NCBI RefSeq assembly: GCF_003865075.1
Contig: NZ_BHWB01000004.1
Location: 310,001-374,000, forward strand
Direction of reading: 5' to 3'
From: Bacteroides faecalis
GTDB lineage: Bacteria; Bacteroidota; Bacteroidia; Bacteroidales; Bacteroidaceae
DNA: 64,000 bases
The notes under the pieces are model-generated. The model was not told where the DNA came from. It saw nothing but the letters and a program-made list of their open reading frames with translations, and did not search any database. The position numbers and the translations under genes are program-made. This document shows, piece by piece, positions 1-10,128 of this stretch (the stretch's first letter is position 1; every line of letters begins with the position of its first letter).

Positions 1-2
1 TT

Positions 3-328
<326 letters not shown>

Positions 329-329
<1 letters not shown>

Positions 330-1741
330 TGAAAGTAAAGGAACTCAAACTAAGTGCCAAGTCGCTCATCTTGCCACTGTTTCTCATCTTTATTTGTTGC
401 ATCTCCGGATGTAGGAAGAATCATCATAGCAAAGAAGAAGGGAACGATCGTGACCTTACTCAAATAAAAGATAGTGGAGAGTTGGTAGTATTGACACTTT
501 ACAGTTCTACTTCCTATTTCATTTATCGTGGTCAAGAGATGGGATTCCAATATGAACTTAGCGAACAGTTTGCCAAAAGTCTGGGAGTAAAGCTCAGAAT
601 CGAAGTTGCTAATAATGTTCACGAATTAATACAAAAACTATTGGCAGGTGAAGGTGATATGATCGCTTATAATTTACCAATAACCAAAGAATGGAAGGAT
701 AGTCTAATCTATTGTGGTGAAGATGTGATTACTCATCAAGTCATTGTGCAACAAGGAAATGGAAAGGAAGGACCTCTAAAAGACGTAACAGAGCTTATAG
801 GAAAAAACATCTATGTTAAACCCGGAAAATATTACGACCGATTAGTTAATCTAAATAATGAACTAGGCGGTGGAATCTTGATTCATAAAGTAACCAATGA
901 CAGTATTACTACAGAAGACTTGATCACCCAAGTTGCCCAAGGAAAAATTCCATACACTGTATCAGATAATGATTTGGCAAAATTAAACAAGACTTATTAT
1001 CCCAACCTCAATATCAATCTTTCTATCAGTTTTGACCAACGTTCCTCATGGGCAGTAAGAAAGGATAGTCCTGAACTAGCAGCAGCAGCTAATAAATGGC
1101 ACAAAGAAAACATGACTTCTCCTGCTTATACGGCGAGTATGAAACGTTATTTCGAAAATAGTAAAATGATGCCCCACTCTCCTATTCTTTCATTAAAAGA
1201 AGGAAAGATTTCTCATTTTGATCCCTTATTTAAAAAATACTCCAAAGAAATCGGATGGGATTGGCGTATGCTTGCATCACTTGCTTATACAGAATCTAAT
1301 TTTGATACGACTGTAGTATCTTGGGCCGGTGCAAAAGGATTGATGCAATTAATGCCTGCTACCGCACGCGCTATGGGAGTACCTCCCGGTAAAGAACAAA
1401 ATCCGGAAGAAAGTATTAAAGCTGCTATTAAGTATATCATGGCTACTGACCGCAGTTTCAGTATGATTCCTGATAAACAGGAACGATTGAACTTCATTTT
1501 AGCTTCTTACAATGCTGGTTTGGGACATATCTATGACGCAATGGCATTAGCTGAGAAATATGGTAAGAACAAATTAGTCTGGAAAGATAATGTTGAAAAC
1601 TTCATCCTTCTTAAAAGTAATGAGGAATACTTCACCGATCCTGTCTGTAAAAACGGATATTTCCGCGGCATTGAGACTTACAACTTCGTGCGTGATATAA
1701 TGTCACGATTTGAATCTTATAAGAAAAAAATTAAGTTGTAA
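329..1741 (+). CDS. MltF-like membrane-bound lytic murein transglycosylase
   Basis: The 470-residue protein begins with a hydrophobic segment and a lipobox-like FICCISGC, so it is probably a lipoprotein. Roughly residues 45 to 270 form a type 3 extracellular solute-binding fold (GELVVLTLYSS, GFQYELSEQFAKSLG). Residues from about 300 onward form a transglycosylase SLT domain with the catalytic glutamate in YTESNF (about E322), followed by GAKGLMQLMPATA and ASYNAGLGH. This order is that of MltF, which cleaves peptidoglycan between MurNAc and GlcNAc to give 1,6-anhydro ends. The ATG overlaps the stop of the uridine kinase gene by one base. The activity is assigned from the family. Confidence 0.9.
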
Positions 1742-1791
1742 GATCAATTAAGGCATCAAGAATAAAGTTTTCAAAATTATTGATACATCAT

Positions 1792-3339
1792 TTATTTTTT
1801 AGAAGTCAGCAAACTAACCAGAATAATTACTATTATAGATAATGGCAATGCAAATAATATTGGGTCGATCACAGGAAACGGATAAGTTTCAATCAATACA
1901 TCACGACCAAATATTGCTTTACAGATACCTAATGCAGCAGATTCTTTTTGATGCAGGAATACAAGAGCTAAAAGACTCCCAATAGTTCCGACCCATAAAC
2001 TTGCCATCACTCCTTGTTTTGTTGTACGCTTCCAATAGAGTGCACAAAAGTAGGCAGGGAGGAAAGCAGCGGCACAGATTCCCATAAAGATAGAAGTGCC
2101 GCGAGCTATGATATCATTCGGCAACATATAGCAAATGATATAGCTTACCAAAATAGAAAAAAGCACTCCTAAACGAATGACATTCGTCAGTTTACCACGT
2201 GAACGTGGTTTGTAAATACCATAAATATCGGACCCTACCGAGGCTCCCATTGTATGAAACTGAGAACTAAGGGTAGACATACTTGCCGAAAGAATGCACA
2301 ACATAAAAAGTGCTGCAAACCAATCCGGCATTGCTTTATTAATAAAATAAGGAATAATTTTATCTATATCTTTCACTACTTCAGTTGCAACTACACCTTC
2401 AGTCTTTAGAAAAAAAAGATTGCTCAATGCTCCCGCATGGTAAATAGCACCTACTGTAATAATCAAAAAGAAACAGCCAATAAAAACTCCACGATTTAAC
2501 TGTTTGCTACTCTCCACAGTCATAAAACGGACTACTAATTGCGGCTGAGCCAAACAACCGATTCCAACTCCCAAAATTAAAGAAGTAACCAACGAATACC
2601 ATTGAGGAGATCCCACCACCGGCATAGCTGTCCATCCCTGATGTCCCAACGCCTTAAACTTTTCTGGTACCAAATGTGATATATTACCCAATTCTTTGTT
2701 TGCCTGAGCAAAATTCATGTCAAGTATCTGATATAAAGAAAACAACAAGAACAACATACAGGCAAACATAATAACCCCTTGCAATGCATCGGTATACATT
2801 ACCCCTTTCATACCTCCTGCTATCACATAGGCAGCAATGACTAATGTAAATATCAATAATGATACGTTAAAATCGATCTGAAAAATTTGTTCTATGAATA
2901 CAGCTCCTCCTTTCATGACCACAGCAGCATAAAGCGGCATTCCCAAAAAGATAACGGCAGCAATAAATACCTGTATATTACGCGAACGAAAATGACGTCC
3001 TAACAATTGAGGGAAAGTACTTACATTTAGTTTAGCTCCCATACGCCGGGTTCGTAAACCAAAAAAGATAAAAGCGATAATCACCCCAACAAACATATTC
3101 AGAAAACAAAGCCACTGAATCCCCATTCCAAATGCAGCAGCAACACCACCAAAGCCAACAATAGCGGAAGCTGAAATAAATGTCGCTCCATACGAAAGCG
3201 CCATCACAATCGGATTCATCTGTCTTCCTCCTACCAGATAGTCACTGGCATTGGTAGTTTTCTTATACCCCAAAAAGCCGAGATAAGCTAGTGACAGCAG
3301 ATAGGCTATCACAATCAAGCCAAGTGTAAATGTATTCAT
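1792..3339 (-). CDS. Sodium:solute symporter family transporter
   Basis: The 515-residue polytopic membrane protein has about 13 hydrophobic segments and the sodium/solute symporter signature: an early YLVGGRQMNPIVMALSYGATFISASAIVGF region and a later SASMSTLSSQFHTMGASVGSDIY region. Family members import a substrate such as proline, pantothenate, a sugar or a nucleoside with sodium, but the substrate cannot be read from the sequence. The ATG overlaps the stop of a 43-residue gene on the same strand as ATGA, so the two are probably translationally coupled. Confidence 0.88.
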   Translation of the reverse strand: MNTFTLGLIVIAYLLSLAYLGFLGYKKTTNASDYLVGGRQMNPIVMALSYGATFISASAIVGFGGVAAAFGMGIQWLCFLNMFVGVIIAFIFFGLRTRRMGAKLNVSTFPQLLGRHFRSRNIQVFIAAVIFLGMPLYAAVVMKGGAVFIEQIFQIDFNVSLLIFTLVIAAYVIAGGMKGVMYTDALQGVIMFACMLFLLFSLYQILDMNFAQANKELGNISHLVPEKFKALGHQGWTAMPVVGSPQWYSLVTSLILGVGIGCLAQPQLVVRFMTVESSKQLNRGVFIGCFFLIITVGAIYHAGALSNLFFLKTEGVVATEVVKDIDKIIPYFINKAMPDWFAALFMLCILSASMSTLSSQFHTMGASVGSDIYGIYKPRSRGKLTNVIRLGVLFSILVSYIICYMLPNDIIARGTSIFMGICAAAFLPAYFCALYWKRTTKQGVMASLWVGTIGSLLALVFLHQKESAALGICKAIFGRDVLIETYPFPVIDPILFALPLSIIVIILVSLLTSKK

Positions 3340-3467
3340 CGTGTTTTGTCTTTTTCGTCGTCTTTATTCCAATATTTCAGCCCGAACCAGGCAGCAAAAA
3401 TCACACATACTACTGAAAGGAAGTAGGGTAAAATAATCAAAGGGTCGTCTATTCCAAACATTTGCAT
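3336..3467 (-). CDS. Small single-span protein paired with the symporter
   Basis: A 43-codon frame begins MQMFGIDDPLII, has one membrane span (about residues 10 to 30, ending FAAWFGLKYW) and a charged tail DDEKDKTR. Its TGA overlaps the ATG of the symporter gene (ATGA). The shape and coupling fit the small accessory proteins found next to sodium/solute symporters. A TACATTTG box lies about 20 bases upstream, so this gene would be first in the transcript. A role in symporter assembly or stability is inferred from position only. Confidence 0.7.
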   Translation of the reverse strand: MQMFGIDDPLIILPYFLSVVCVIFAAWFGLKYWNKDDEKDKTR

Positions 3468-3487
3468 ATCAGATATTAATTAGAGCG

Positions 3488-3495
3488 CAAATGTA
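3488..3495 (-). promoter_or_regulatory. Bacteroides -7 box TACATTTG for the symporter operon
   Basis: On the minus strand TACATTTG matches the Bacteroides -7 consensus TAnnTTTG, and a TTTG lies 18 bases upstream of it. It is 20 bases before the small accessory gene. Assigned by pattern only. Confidence 0.55.
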
Positions 3496-3528
3496 AGGAA
3501 TTTATTGAAAAAACAAAACTTTTGTTCA

Positions 3529-4128
3529 CTAATACAGATTATAATGTATCTTTCTCTCATCATACTTCTGTTTCGGCTGCTCTTTTGTAGCAGGATAGCC
3601 AAAAGGTATGACACAAAGAGGAAGAATATTTTCAGGTAATGCTGTGTATTTTCGAACAACCTGCATCCGATCCTCATAAGGATAGGCAGCAGTCCAAACA
3701 GCACCTAATCCCATACTTTCAGCTGCCAACAATATATTTTGGGCAGCAGCCGAACAATCAAGATACCAATAGAACGAACGTGTAGAATCTCCACAAACAA
3801 TAATCGCATTACGTGCCTGTGTCAGCATTTTGGCATACGGAAGGGCAGCAGCCATCGAATCGAGTATAGCACGATCGGACACTACAATAAATTCCCAGGG
3901 ACGAGTGTCTTTTCCTGAAGGTCCAGCCATACCAGCACGAAGCATTAAATCTATTTTTTCTTTCTCTACCCCCTTATCCAGATAAATGCGAACACTTTTT
4001 CGAGCAAAGATATTATCTAAGGTAGGATTTCCAGTAACTGCTCCCTCTTTACGTTCTTTGGATGAAGAGCAAGAGATCACAGCAGCTAATACCATCATAA
4101 TATATAGGAAAGAAAAAATCTTTTTCAT
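3529..4128 (-). CDS. Nitroreductase family lipoprotein
   Basis: The protein of 199 residues has a lipoprotein signal (MKKIFSFLYIMMVLAAVISC) followed by a compact nitroreductase fold. Visible motifs are the FMN-phosphate region ARKSVRIYLDKGV, the PSGKDTRPWEFIVVSD strand, DCSAAAQNILLAAESMGLGAVWT and the C-terminal IPFGYPATKEQPKQKYDE. The family uses FMN and NAD(P)H to reduce nitro groups, quinones or flavins; the substrate is unknown. A lipid anchor is unusual for this mostly cytoplasmic family, so it probably works in the periplasm or at a membrane. The gene lies just downstream of metH on the same strand. Confidence 0.87.
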   Translation of the reverse strand: MKKIFSFLYIMMVLAAVISCSSSKERKEGAVTGNPTLDNIFARKSVRIYLDKGVEKEKIDLMLRAGMAGPSGKDTRPWEFIVVSDRAILDSMAAALPYAKMLTQARNAIIVCGDSTRSFYWYLDCSAAAQNILLAAESMGLGAVWTAAYPYEDRMQVVRKYTALPENILPLCVIPFGYPATKEQPKQKYDERKIHYNLY

Positions 4129-4141
4129 TACTGTTTATACA

Positions 4142-6889
4142 CTAAAACAAATTCAACTTATTTTTCTGTGCTTCTTCTAATGATACGGTTTCACGACGTA
4201 ACATACCGCTCTTTTCACGAAGGTGCTGATATTCTTTCTCCAGCTCACTAACCAATTCTACTTTTGCCTGCTGATTCAACAATCGGGCAGCTATGCCAGC
4301 ATTCTGAGAAGCATCTTTCAGATGAACTACCGGAGCGTGATAAACCGGAGCAATCTTCAATGCTGTATGCATCTTAGAAGTAGTGGCTCCTCCAATAAGA
4401 AGAGGAATATCCAAACCAGCTTTCTCTAATTCGGCAGCTACATGTGCCATTTCCTCCAAAGAAGGAGTAATCAAACCACTCAGTCCAATCATATCCACTT
4501 TTTCTTCGATCGCTCGTTGAATGATTGTCTCAGCGGGAACCATCACTCCTAAATCCACAATCTCATAACCATTACAAGCCATGACTACTCCCACAATATT
4601 TTTTCCAATATCATGTACGTCACCTTTCACGGTTGCAAGCAATACCTTTCCGGCAGAATTAGTACCTTCTACTTTCTCCATTTCGATAATTGGTTGTAAG
4701 ATAGCAACAGCTTTCTTCATTGTACGAGCAGTCTTTACAACCTGAGGCAGAAACATTTTACCAGCTCCAAAAAGTTCACCGACGTAATTCATTCCATCCA
4801 TCAACGGTCCTTCGATTACATCAACCGCCTTATCGTAAAGGGACAATGCCTCTGCTAAATCTTGTTCCAAGTAATCACCAATTCCTTTCATCAAAGCATA
4901 TTTCAAACGTTCTTGCACAGTTTCTTTCCTCCATGCATCCTGTTTAACAACTGCTTGTCCCGAAGTTCCTAACATACTTTCCTTCAAAGATTCAGCCAAT
5001 TCAATAAGATGCTCCGCTGCATCGGGACGACGATTCAATACAACATCTTCTATCTTTTCTAAGATATCAGCCGGAATATCACTATAAAGAACGGATGTTC
5101 CAGGATTTACAATTCCCATATCCATACCTTTTTGAATAGCATGATAAAGGAATACAGCATGCATTGCCTCACGAATATAATTATTACCCCGGAACGAAAA
5201 AGAAAGATTACTTACTCCACCACTAATATGTGCTCCCGGAAGGTTTTTCTTTATCCATTCAGTTGCCTCAATAAAATCTACAGCATAATTGTTATGCTCC
5301 TCAATACCCGTAGCAACAGCAAGGACATTTGGATCGAATATAATATCGTGGGGATTAAAATTTATTTTATCTACTAAAAGGCGATAAGCCCGTTCACAAA
5401 CTTCTATCTTACGCGCTGCTGTATCAGCCTGTCCTTTTTCGTCAAAGGCCATCACTACAGCCGCAGCACCATATTGTTTGATGATACGTGCATGTTCCAG
5501 AAATTTTCCCTCCCCTTCTTTTAAAGAAATCGAATTAACGATTGATTTACCTTGCAGACATTTTAATCCGGCTTCAATAACATCCCATTTAGAAGAATCG
5601 ATCATTACAGGAACACGAGCTATTTCCGGCTCAGACATAATTAGGTTTAGAAAAGTTACCATTTCCGCCTTAGCATCCAATAAGCCGTCATCCATATTAA
5701 CGTCAATTACCAAAGCTCCATCTTCTACTTGCTGACGAGCAATGGTAAGAGATTCTTCATATTTTTTTTCAGTAATGAGACGAAGGAACTTACGCGAACC
5801 GGCAACATTGCAACGTTCACCTACATTCACAAAGTTTATTTCAGGTTTTACCTCCAACAGTTCTAGTCCAGAGAGCCACATACAATCGGGTGCAGCAGCA
5901 GGTATATGAGGTTTGGCGCCTTTTATTAAAGCTGAATATTCAGCAATATAAGCATCTGTTGTACCACAACATCCACCTATGATATTAACCAGTCCTTCCT
6001 GAATATATTCTTTCACTTCATGAGCCATTTCCTCAGGAGTCTGGTCATATTTCCCCAGACTATTTGGAAGTCCGGCATTCGGATATGCACTAATATAATA
6101 AGGTGCACGCGCAGCCAGCTGTTTCAAAAAAGGTTTCAACTGACGAGCTCCAAAAGAACAGTTCAGACCGATGGAGAAAATATTGGCATGTTGTACCGAA
6201 GCCAAAAAGGCTTCCAAAGTTTGTCCGGACAATGTTCGCCCACCAATATCGGATACAGTAACAGAAAGCATGATAGGCACTTCTATTCCCATCGTTTTCA
6301 TAGCCTGTTCGGCAGCAAATATAGCGGCTTTAGCATTTAACGTATCAAAGATCGTTTCAATCAGGATTGTATCAACACCCCCTTCGAGCATTGCTTCCAT
6401 TTGCTGTTGATAGGATGCAGCCAAATCATCGTAAGTCAAAGCGCGAAAAGCCGGATTATTCACATCCGGACTCATGGAACAAGTTTTATTAGTAGGTCCC
6501 ACAGAACCTGCCACAAAACGAGGTTTATCCGGAGTCTTTACCGTATATTCATCAGCCAAATCACGAGCCAGTTTCACTGCTGCCAAGTTCATCTCACGCA
6601 CATATTCTTCTACGTGATAATCAGCCATAGATACTGTAGTAGAACTAAATGTATTGGTTTCAATAATATCCGCACCGGCTTCTAAATATTTACGATGAAT
6701 ATCTTGAATAACATCAGGACGGGTCAAGCACAATAAATCATTATTCCCTTTCAACAAGCCGGGAATATGTGCAAAACGTTCACTACGAAAATCTTCTTCT
6801 TTGAGATTATATTGTTGAATCATTGTACCCATCGCTCCATCCAAAATAAGGATACGCTCAGGTGCAATCTGAGAAATTGTCTTTTTCAT
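4142..6889 (-). CDS. metH: Cobalamin-dependent methionine synthase lacking the reactivation domain
   Basis: The 915-residue protein transfers the methyl group of 5-methyltetrahydrofolate to homocysteine through cobalamin. The order is a homocysteine domain with the zinc cysteines (GGCCGT around residue 308), a pterin-binding domain ([14 protein letters not shown]), a B12 cap, and a B12 domain with the DxHxxG cofactor motif (GDVHDIGKN, histidine near 758). It stops about 30 residues after the B12 domain, at KNKLNLF. Full-length enzymes such as the E. coli one have over 300 more residues forming the AdoMet-binding reactivation domain. Nothing in the downstream sequence encodes that domain, so a separate activation protein elsewhere is likely. 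Confidence 0.95.
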   Translation of the reverse strand: MKKTISQIAPERILILDGAMGTMIQQYNLKEEDFRSERFAHIPGLLKGNNDLLCLTRPDVIQDIHRKYLEAGADIIETNTFSSTTVSMADYHVEEYVREMNLAAVKLARDLADEYTVKTPDKPRFVAGSVGPTNKTCSMSPDVNNPAFRALTYDDLAASYQQQMEAMLEGGVDTILIETIFDTLNAKAAIFAAEQAMKTMGIEVPIMLSVTVSDIGGRTLSGQTLEAFLASVQHANIFSIGLNCSFGARQLKPFLKQLAARAPYYISAYPNAGLPNSLGKYDQTPEEMAHEVKEYIQEGLVNIIGGCCGTTDAYIAEYSALIKGAKPHIPAAAPDCMWLSGLELLEVKPEINFVNVGERCNVAGSRKFLRLITEKKYEESLTIARQQVEDGALVIDVNMDDGLLDAKAEMVTFLNLIMSEPEIARVPVMIDSSKWDVIEAGLKCLQGKSIVNSISLKEGEGKFLEHARIIKQYGAAAVVMAFDEKGQADTAARKIEVCERAYRLLVDKINFNPHDIIFDPNVLAVATGIEEHNNYAVDFIEATEWIKKNLPGAHISGGVSNLSFSFRGNNYIREAMHAVFLYHAIQKGMDMGIVNPGTSVLYSDIPADILEKIEDVVLNRRPDAAEHLIELAESLKESMLGTSGQAVVKQDAWRKETVQERLKYALMKGIGDYLEQDLAEALSLYDKAVDVIEGPLMDGMNYVGELFGAGKMFLPQVVKTARTMKKAVAILQPIIEMEKVEGTNSAGKVLLATVKGDVHDIGKNIVGVVMACNGYEIVDLGVMVPAETIIQRAIEEKVDMIGLSGLITPSLEEMAHVAAELEKAGLDIPLLIGGATTSKMHTALKIAPVYHAPVVHLKDASQNAGIAARLLNQQAKVELVSELEKEYQHLREKSGMLRRETVSLEEAQKNKLNLF

Positions 6890-6980
6890 TATTACCTTTT
6901 CACTTAATACCTATTAGCACTCTGCCATTTATTGCTCACAGACCAAGAATAGCCTATCCTAGACTACAACCTTATATATC

Positions 6981-7433
6981 TTACCGCTTAAACATTCTTG
7001 CCATGTCCCGACGGTCATCTTTTTCTTTTATTGATTCGCGTTTATCATATTCTTTCTTACCTTTCGCTAAGGCTACAACCAGTTTCGCCAAACCTTTTTC
7101 ATTGATAAACAGGCGTACAGGGACAATAGTGAATCCGGGATCTTTAGTTCCTCTCTGAAGTTTCTCTATTTCTTTTTTATTCAACAACAACTTCCTCTCT
7201 CTACGTGCCGTATGATTGTTATACGACCCATAGAAATACTCGGCGACGTGCATATTTTTCACCCACAGTTCGCCTTTCACAAAATAACAAAATGTATCTA
7301 CTAGGCTAGCTTTGCCCAAACGAATAGATTTGATTTCTGTACCTGTCAGTACAATACCTGCTGTATAGGTATCTACCAATTCATAATCAAATGTAGCACG
7401 TTTATTCTTTATATTTACAGGAGGTTGTTTCAT
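6981..7433 (-). CDS. smpB: SsrA-binding protein
   Basis: The 150-residue protein matches SmpB throughout: [22 protein letters not shown] near the start, [19 protein letters not shown], and the lysine-rich C-terminal tail [17 protein letters not shown] that enters the mRNA channel. SmpB binds tmRNA and brings it to stalled ribosomes for trans-translation. The gene lies 91 bases upstream of metH and 9 bases after the end of the Yip1-like gene, all on the minus strand, so one transcript is possible. No tmRNA gene was seen here. Confidence 0.95.
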   Translation of the reverse strand: MKQPPVNIKNKRATFDYELVDTYTAGIVLTGTEIKSIRLGKASLVDTFCYFVKGELWVKNMHVAEYFYGSYNNHTARRERKLLLNKKEIEKLQRGTKDPGFTIVPVRLFINEKGLAKLVVALAKGKKEYDKRESIKEKDDRRDMARMFKR

Positions 7434-7442
7434 CTTTGCATA

Positions 7443-8018
7443 TTAATTAAGTATAGCCGTCAGTTTGTTGAACACAAATTGAATCACTGCCGGACATAGT
7501 ATTAACAATAGAGACGACAAAAGGGTGTATTTCAATCGTTGTTTTTCTTCCACTCTCATCATTATGGGAACACCTTCCCACACCACATAAACGATGTAGA
7601 ACTGCAATAACCAGGCAATAATTCTAAAATCAGGCAAAAGTCCAGTTACGATTTGCAATAAGAAAGGTACAACAAGCGCATATCCGGCAAACTGCTGTGC
7701 CAATGAAAGATTTGCCGACAAGCCAAACATTCTAATCCCCATCTCATTAATAGCATAAGCAGCCAAAAAGTAACCACCGAACAAGGCCACAGCTACGGCA
7801 CAACAATTAGTCATAGCTATCTGAAAACTTTGAGGTCCTCCCCATCCATTGGTCAGCAAAGAGCCAATGAAAACAGACAAGCCACATAAACCTATCATAG
7901 GATAGACAAAGGTAATAAATACTTTTCGCCTATCCTTTTCCATAAAAATTCCCTCCCAAGCTTTGACCGGAGAGGAAATCAATTTCATTGCGATGTTAAA
8001 TAATTCTTTGTAATTCAA
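7443..8018 (-). CDS. Yip1-family integral membrane protein
   Basis: The 191-residue protein has about five hydrophobic spans and begins MNYKELFNIAMKLISSPVKAWEGI, a motif typical of bacterial Yip1-domain proteins (short amphipathic start, S-P-x-x-AW, then a membrane bundle). No catalytic residues are evident and the function is unknown. Its start overlaps the stop of the NigD-like gene by four bases, and smpB follows 9 bases after its stop, so it is the middle gene of a likely operon. Confidence 0.75.
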   Translation of the reverse strand: MNYKELFNIAMKLISSPVKAWEGIFMEKDRRKVFITFVYPMIGLCGLSVFIGSLLTNGWGGPQSFQIAMTNCCAVAVALFGGYFLAAYAINEMGIRMFGLSANLSLAQQFAGYALVVPFLLQIVTGLLPDFRIIAWLLQFYIVYVVWEGVPIMMRVEEKQRLKYTLLSSLLLILCPAVIQFVFNKLTAILN

Positions 8019-8785
8019 AGTTTGTCGTTATATTTATATTCAAATGAAACTGGAGTTGTTTTTGTCGGAATTTCTCCATTTGAAAGAGAATTTTTCTCTA
8101 TTTGAATAATGATATTTGCCGGAAAACTTCCATATTCTTCTTTATATGCAGACAGAACCTCTTTTAAATCAAAAGTTCTATAAGAAAAATATCTAAGGCT
8201 TTCTCCTGTTTCTTCCGATTGATGACGCAAATACAAAGTCAAGCCTGCGTTCTCTTCCTTACCCTTCAATTTATCAGTATAATATACCAAACTAAACTTA
8301 TGTTTATCAATATTTTCTTTAGCATAATACTGAATAGGTATAACCAAATTATAATTATCAAACATTAGCGGCTTAGAGTATTCATCCGAAATCTCTATAA
8401 CAGGTTTATCAGATGCATAGGTTTCATCAGCATCCATTTCCTCTGTAATACCGTTAACACTATTCCCTGAAATCTTTTGAGCTGCATTGACTGTTATATT
8501 GATAGTCTGAGAATTCGGATCCACATCAGTCTTCCTATCATAAGTATACAACATATATATAAAATCACCTGAATTTACATTGGATAGTTCTGTCACAATA
8601 TTTTTTGAAATCATTTTATATCCACTGATATCCAGAAATGATACATAGGCAAACATATTATCCGTTACTTTTGCTACGGTATAAGCCTGTACCTCAGTAT
8701 TATCATCACCCTTCAAACAAGAAGTAACAGATACCCCCATTAAAACAACCATTAAGGTCACCAAGAAAAATTTCATTTGTTTCAT
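8015..8785 (-). CDS. NigD-like lipoprotein
   Basis: A lipoprotein of about 256 residues with signal MKQMKFFLVTLMVVLMGVSVTSC, followed by LKGDDNTEVQAYTVAKVTD. The short acidic linker after the cysteine and the beta-rich body match the NigD-like family of Bacteroidetes surface or periplasmic proteins, whose role is not settled. An ATG three codons upstream (8794) is possible, but the promoter box at 8809..8816 would leave almost no leader for it, so the start at 8785 is preferred. It ends in a four-base overlap with the Yip1-like gene. Confidence 0.75.
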   Translation of the reverse strand: MKQMKFFLVTLMVVLMGVSVTSCLKGDDNTEVQAYTVAKVTDNMFAYVSFLDISGYKMISKNIVTELSNVNSGDFIYMLYTYDRKTDVDPNSQTINITVNAAQKISGNSVNGITEEMDADETYASDKPVIEISDEYSKPLMFDNYNLVIPIQYYAKENIDKHKFSLVYYTDKLKGKEENAGLTLYLRHQSEETGESLRYFSYRTFDLKEVLSAYKEEYGSFPANIIIQIEKNSLSNGEIPTKTTPVSFEYKYNDKL

Positions 8786-8808
8786 AAACAACATATTTTT
8801 AGATTTTG

Positions 8809-8816
8809 CAAAGATA
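8809..8816 (-). promoter_or_regulatory. Bacteroides -7 box TATCTTTG for the NigD-like gene
   Basis: TATCTTTG on the minus strand fits TAnnTTTG and lies 23 bases before the preferred ATG of the NigD-like gene. The matching -33 element is weak. Confidence 0.5.
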
Positions 8817-8869
8817 TAAATTCTAATTCACAATTAATAAATGCTATCACTTAAAAAATACTGCATCCA

Positions 8870-9370
8870 CTACTTTATTATTTTTGCAAAAAGTTCCAAA
8901 TGATCATCTACATAACTAGCAATCGTTGCAGTTACCCGTTCTTCCATGTCCAGATATTCTTCTTCCAGATCATCAAAAGCCTCAAATTGCTCATACATTG
9001 CCATAAATTCATCATCGGTCCGTTCCCTCTCTAAGTCCTTACGATTGGCATCAAATACTTTCTTGGCTTTATATATTAATTTAGAAAAATCATCAGCTCC
9101 CCATAAACGCATCACCTTTGCAAATGGATTATCAAAAATATATCCTCCATAACCATTTTGAATCAACTGGCAGAATCCACCAACCATTATTTCATCACGA
9201 AAAATCTGATAAGCCAACAACGAATGTTGCTCTCCCGTCAGCAAAGACATTGTTTCAGCAGCCAATTCACCGCCAATCACTTCTTTATATTTATCTGTGA
9301 ATACTTGGATAAATTCATCCATGCCTTCACCTGCGGCAGCCTGTAAAGCCCCATCTGTAATCTCTATCAT
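8870..9370 (-). CDS. DUF4375 (DMP19-like) protein
   Basis: A 166-residue acidic soluble protein. The core LLAYQIFRDEIMVGGFCQLIQNGYGGYIFDNPFAKVMRLWG is characteristic of DUF4375, a family related to a DNA-mimic fold named DMP19, and the tail is strongly acidic (FEAFDDLEEEYLDMEE). Some relatives bind DNA-binding proteins, but no partner is apparent here and the function is unassigned. It is on the same strand as the NigD-like gene but separated from it by the promoter box, so it is probably transcribed on its own. Confidence 0.75.
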   Translation of the reverse strand: MIEITDGALQAAAGEGMDEFIQVFTDKYKEVIGGELAAETMSLLTGEQHSLLAYQIFRDEIMVGGFCQLIQNGYGGYIFDNPFAKVMRLWGADDFSKLIYKAKKVFDANRKDLERERTDDEFMAMYEQFEAFDDLEEEYLDMEERVTATIASYVDDHLELFAKIIK

Positions 9371-9487
9371 AGCTCTGTCCTATAAGTTTCGCAACAAAGC
9401 TACGAATTTTTATTCTATTTACTATAACGATACTTCTATAATCTTACTAAAACGATTTTCCCCAGATGTACGTCTGAAGAAAATCGT

Positions 9488-9892
9488 TTATTCATGCAAA
9501 TGCATTCCCAAATACACTCCTATTAAATAAGGTATAAGCCAAATACACCACACAACAATACTAAAGCGATTGAAATGCTGTTTAGCTTTAGCAGACCCCT
9601 TCGCATAAGTCCATATCGCCCACGAAGCATGCACAAACATCAAAAGGATAGCAATTGTCCCCGTCACCATATGAATTTCATCATGCAAGTGAGTCAATTC
9701 TGCGATGTGCTCCATCAGACTAGTTCCAACCGTATCGGCAACCAATCCCAATAGAAAAAAAACAATATGCCAAAATTTTAATTTCTTTTGAAGACGTTCT
9801 CCCCAGACACCAATCGTATAAAAAATCAATGCGGATGAAATTACGCAAATCGCTGCTATTAAATAATGTATGTCTACCTGATTTAGTTCCAT
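9488..9892 (-). CDS. HsmA-like (TIGR03987) four-span membrane protein
   Basis: The 134-residue protein has four hydrophobic helices and conserved histidines in HIVFFLLGLVADTVGTSLM, LTHLHDEIHMVTGTIAILLM and FVHASWAIW. This matches a small family known as TIGR03987 / HsmA-like. The histidine-rich helices could bind heme or metal, but no function is established. The gene is divergent from the NifU-like/GGGtGRT operon across a 236-base gap. Confidence 0.7.
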   Translation of the reverse strand: MELNQVDIHYLIAAICVISSALIFYTIGVWGERLQKKLKFWHIVFFLLGLVADTVGTSLMEHIAELTHLHDEIHMVTGTIAILLMFVHASWAIWTYAKGSAKAKQHFNRFSIVVWCIWLIPYLIGVYLGMHLHE

Positions 9893-10035
9893 AAGATTTA
9901 GTTTCAGATAACAACAACCTCGTAAACAGATAGTTCAATATGTTTCAATCTTTCAGAAATGCAATCCCGACTTTGCAAACGAAAGAGAAACGTAAACCTA
10001 TTTCTTGCTTTTCACAAAAAAGTAATAAATGGCAA

Positions 10036-10066
10036 TTTGCAGAAACAAATAAATCGACTAACTTTG
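10036..10066 (+). promoter_or_regulatory. Bacteroides promoter for the NifU-like/GGGtGRT operon
   Basis: TTTG at 10036..10039 and TAACTTTG at 10059..10066 are separated by 19 bases, the spacing expected for Bacteroides sigma-ABfr promoters. The predicted transcript would begin near 10073, which rules out the long frame that is open upstream and supports the ATG at 10129. Confidence 0.75.
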
Positions 10067-10128
10067 TGGGCGATTTAGAGAATCACGACTACGTATTTTT
10101 AATTATATCATTTAAAAAAGAGCTAATT

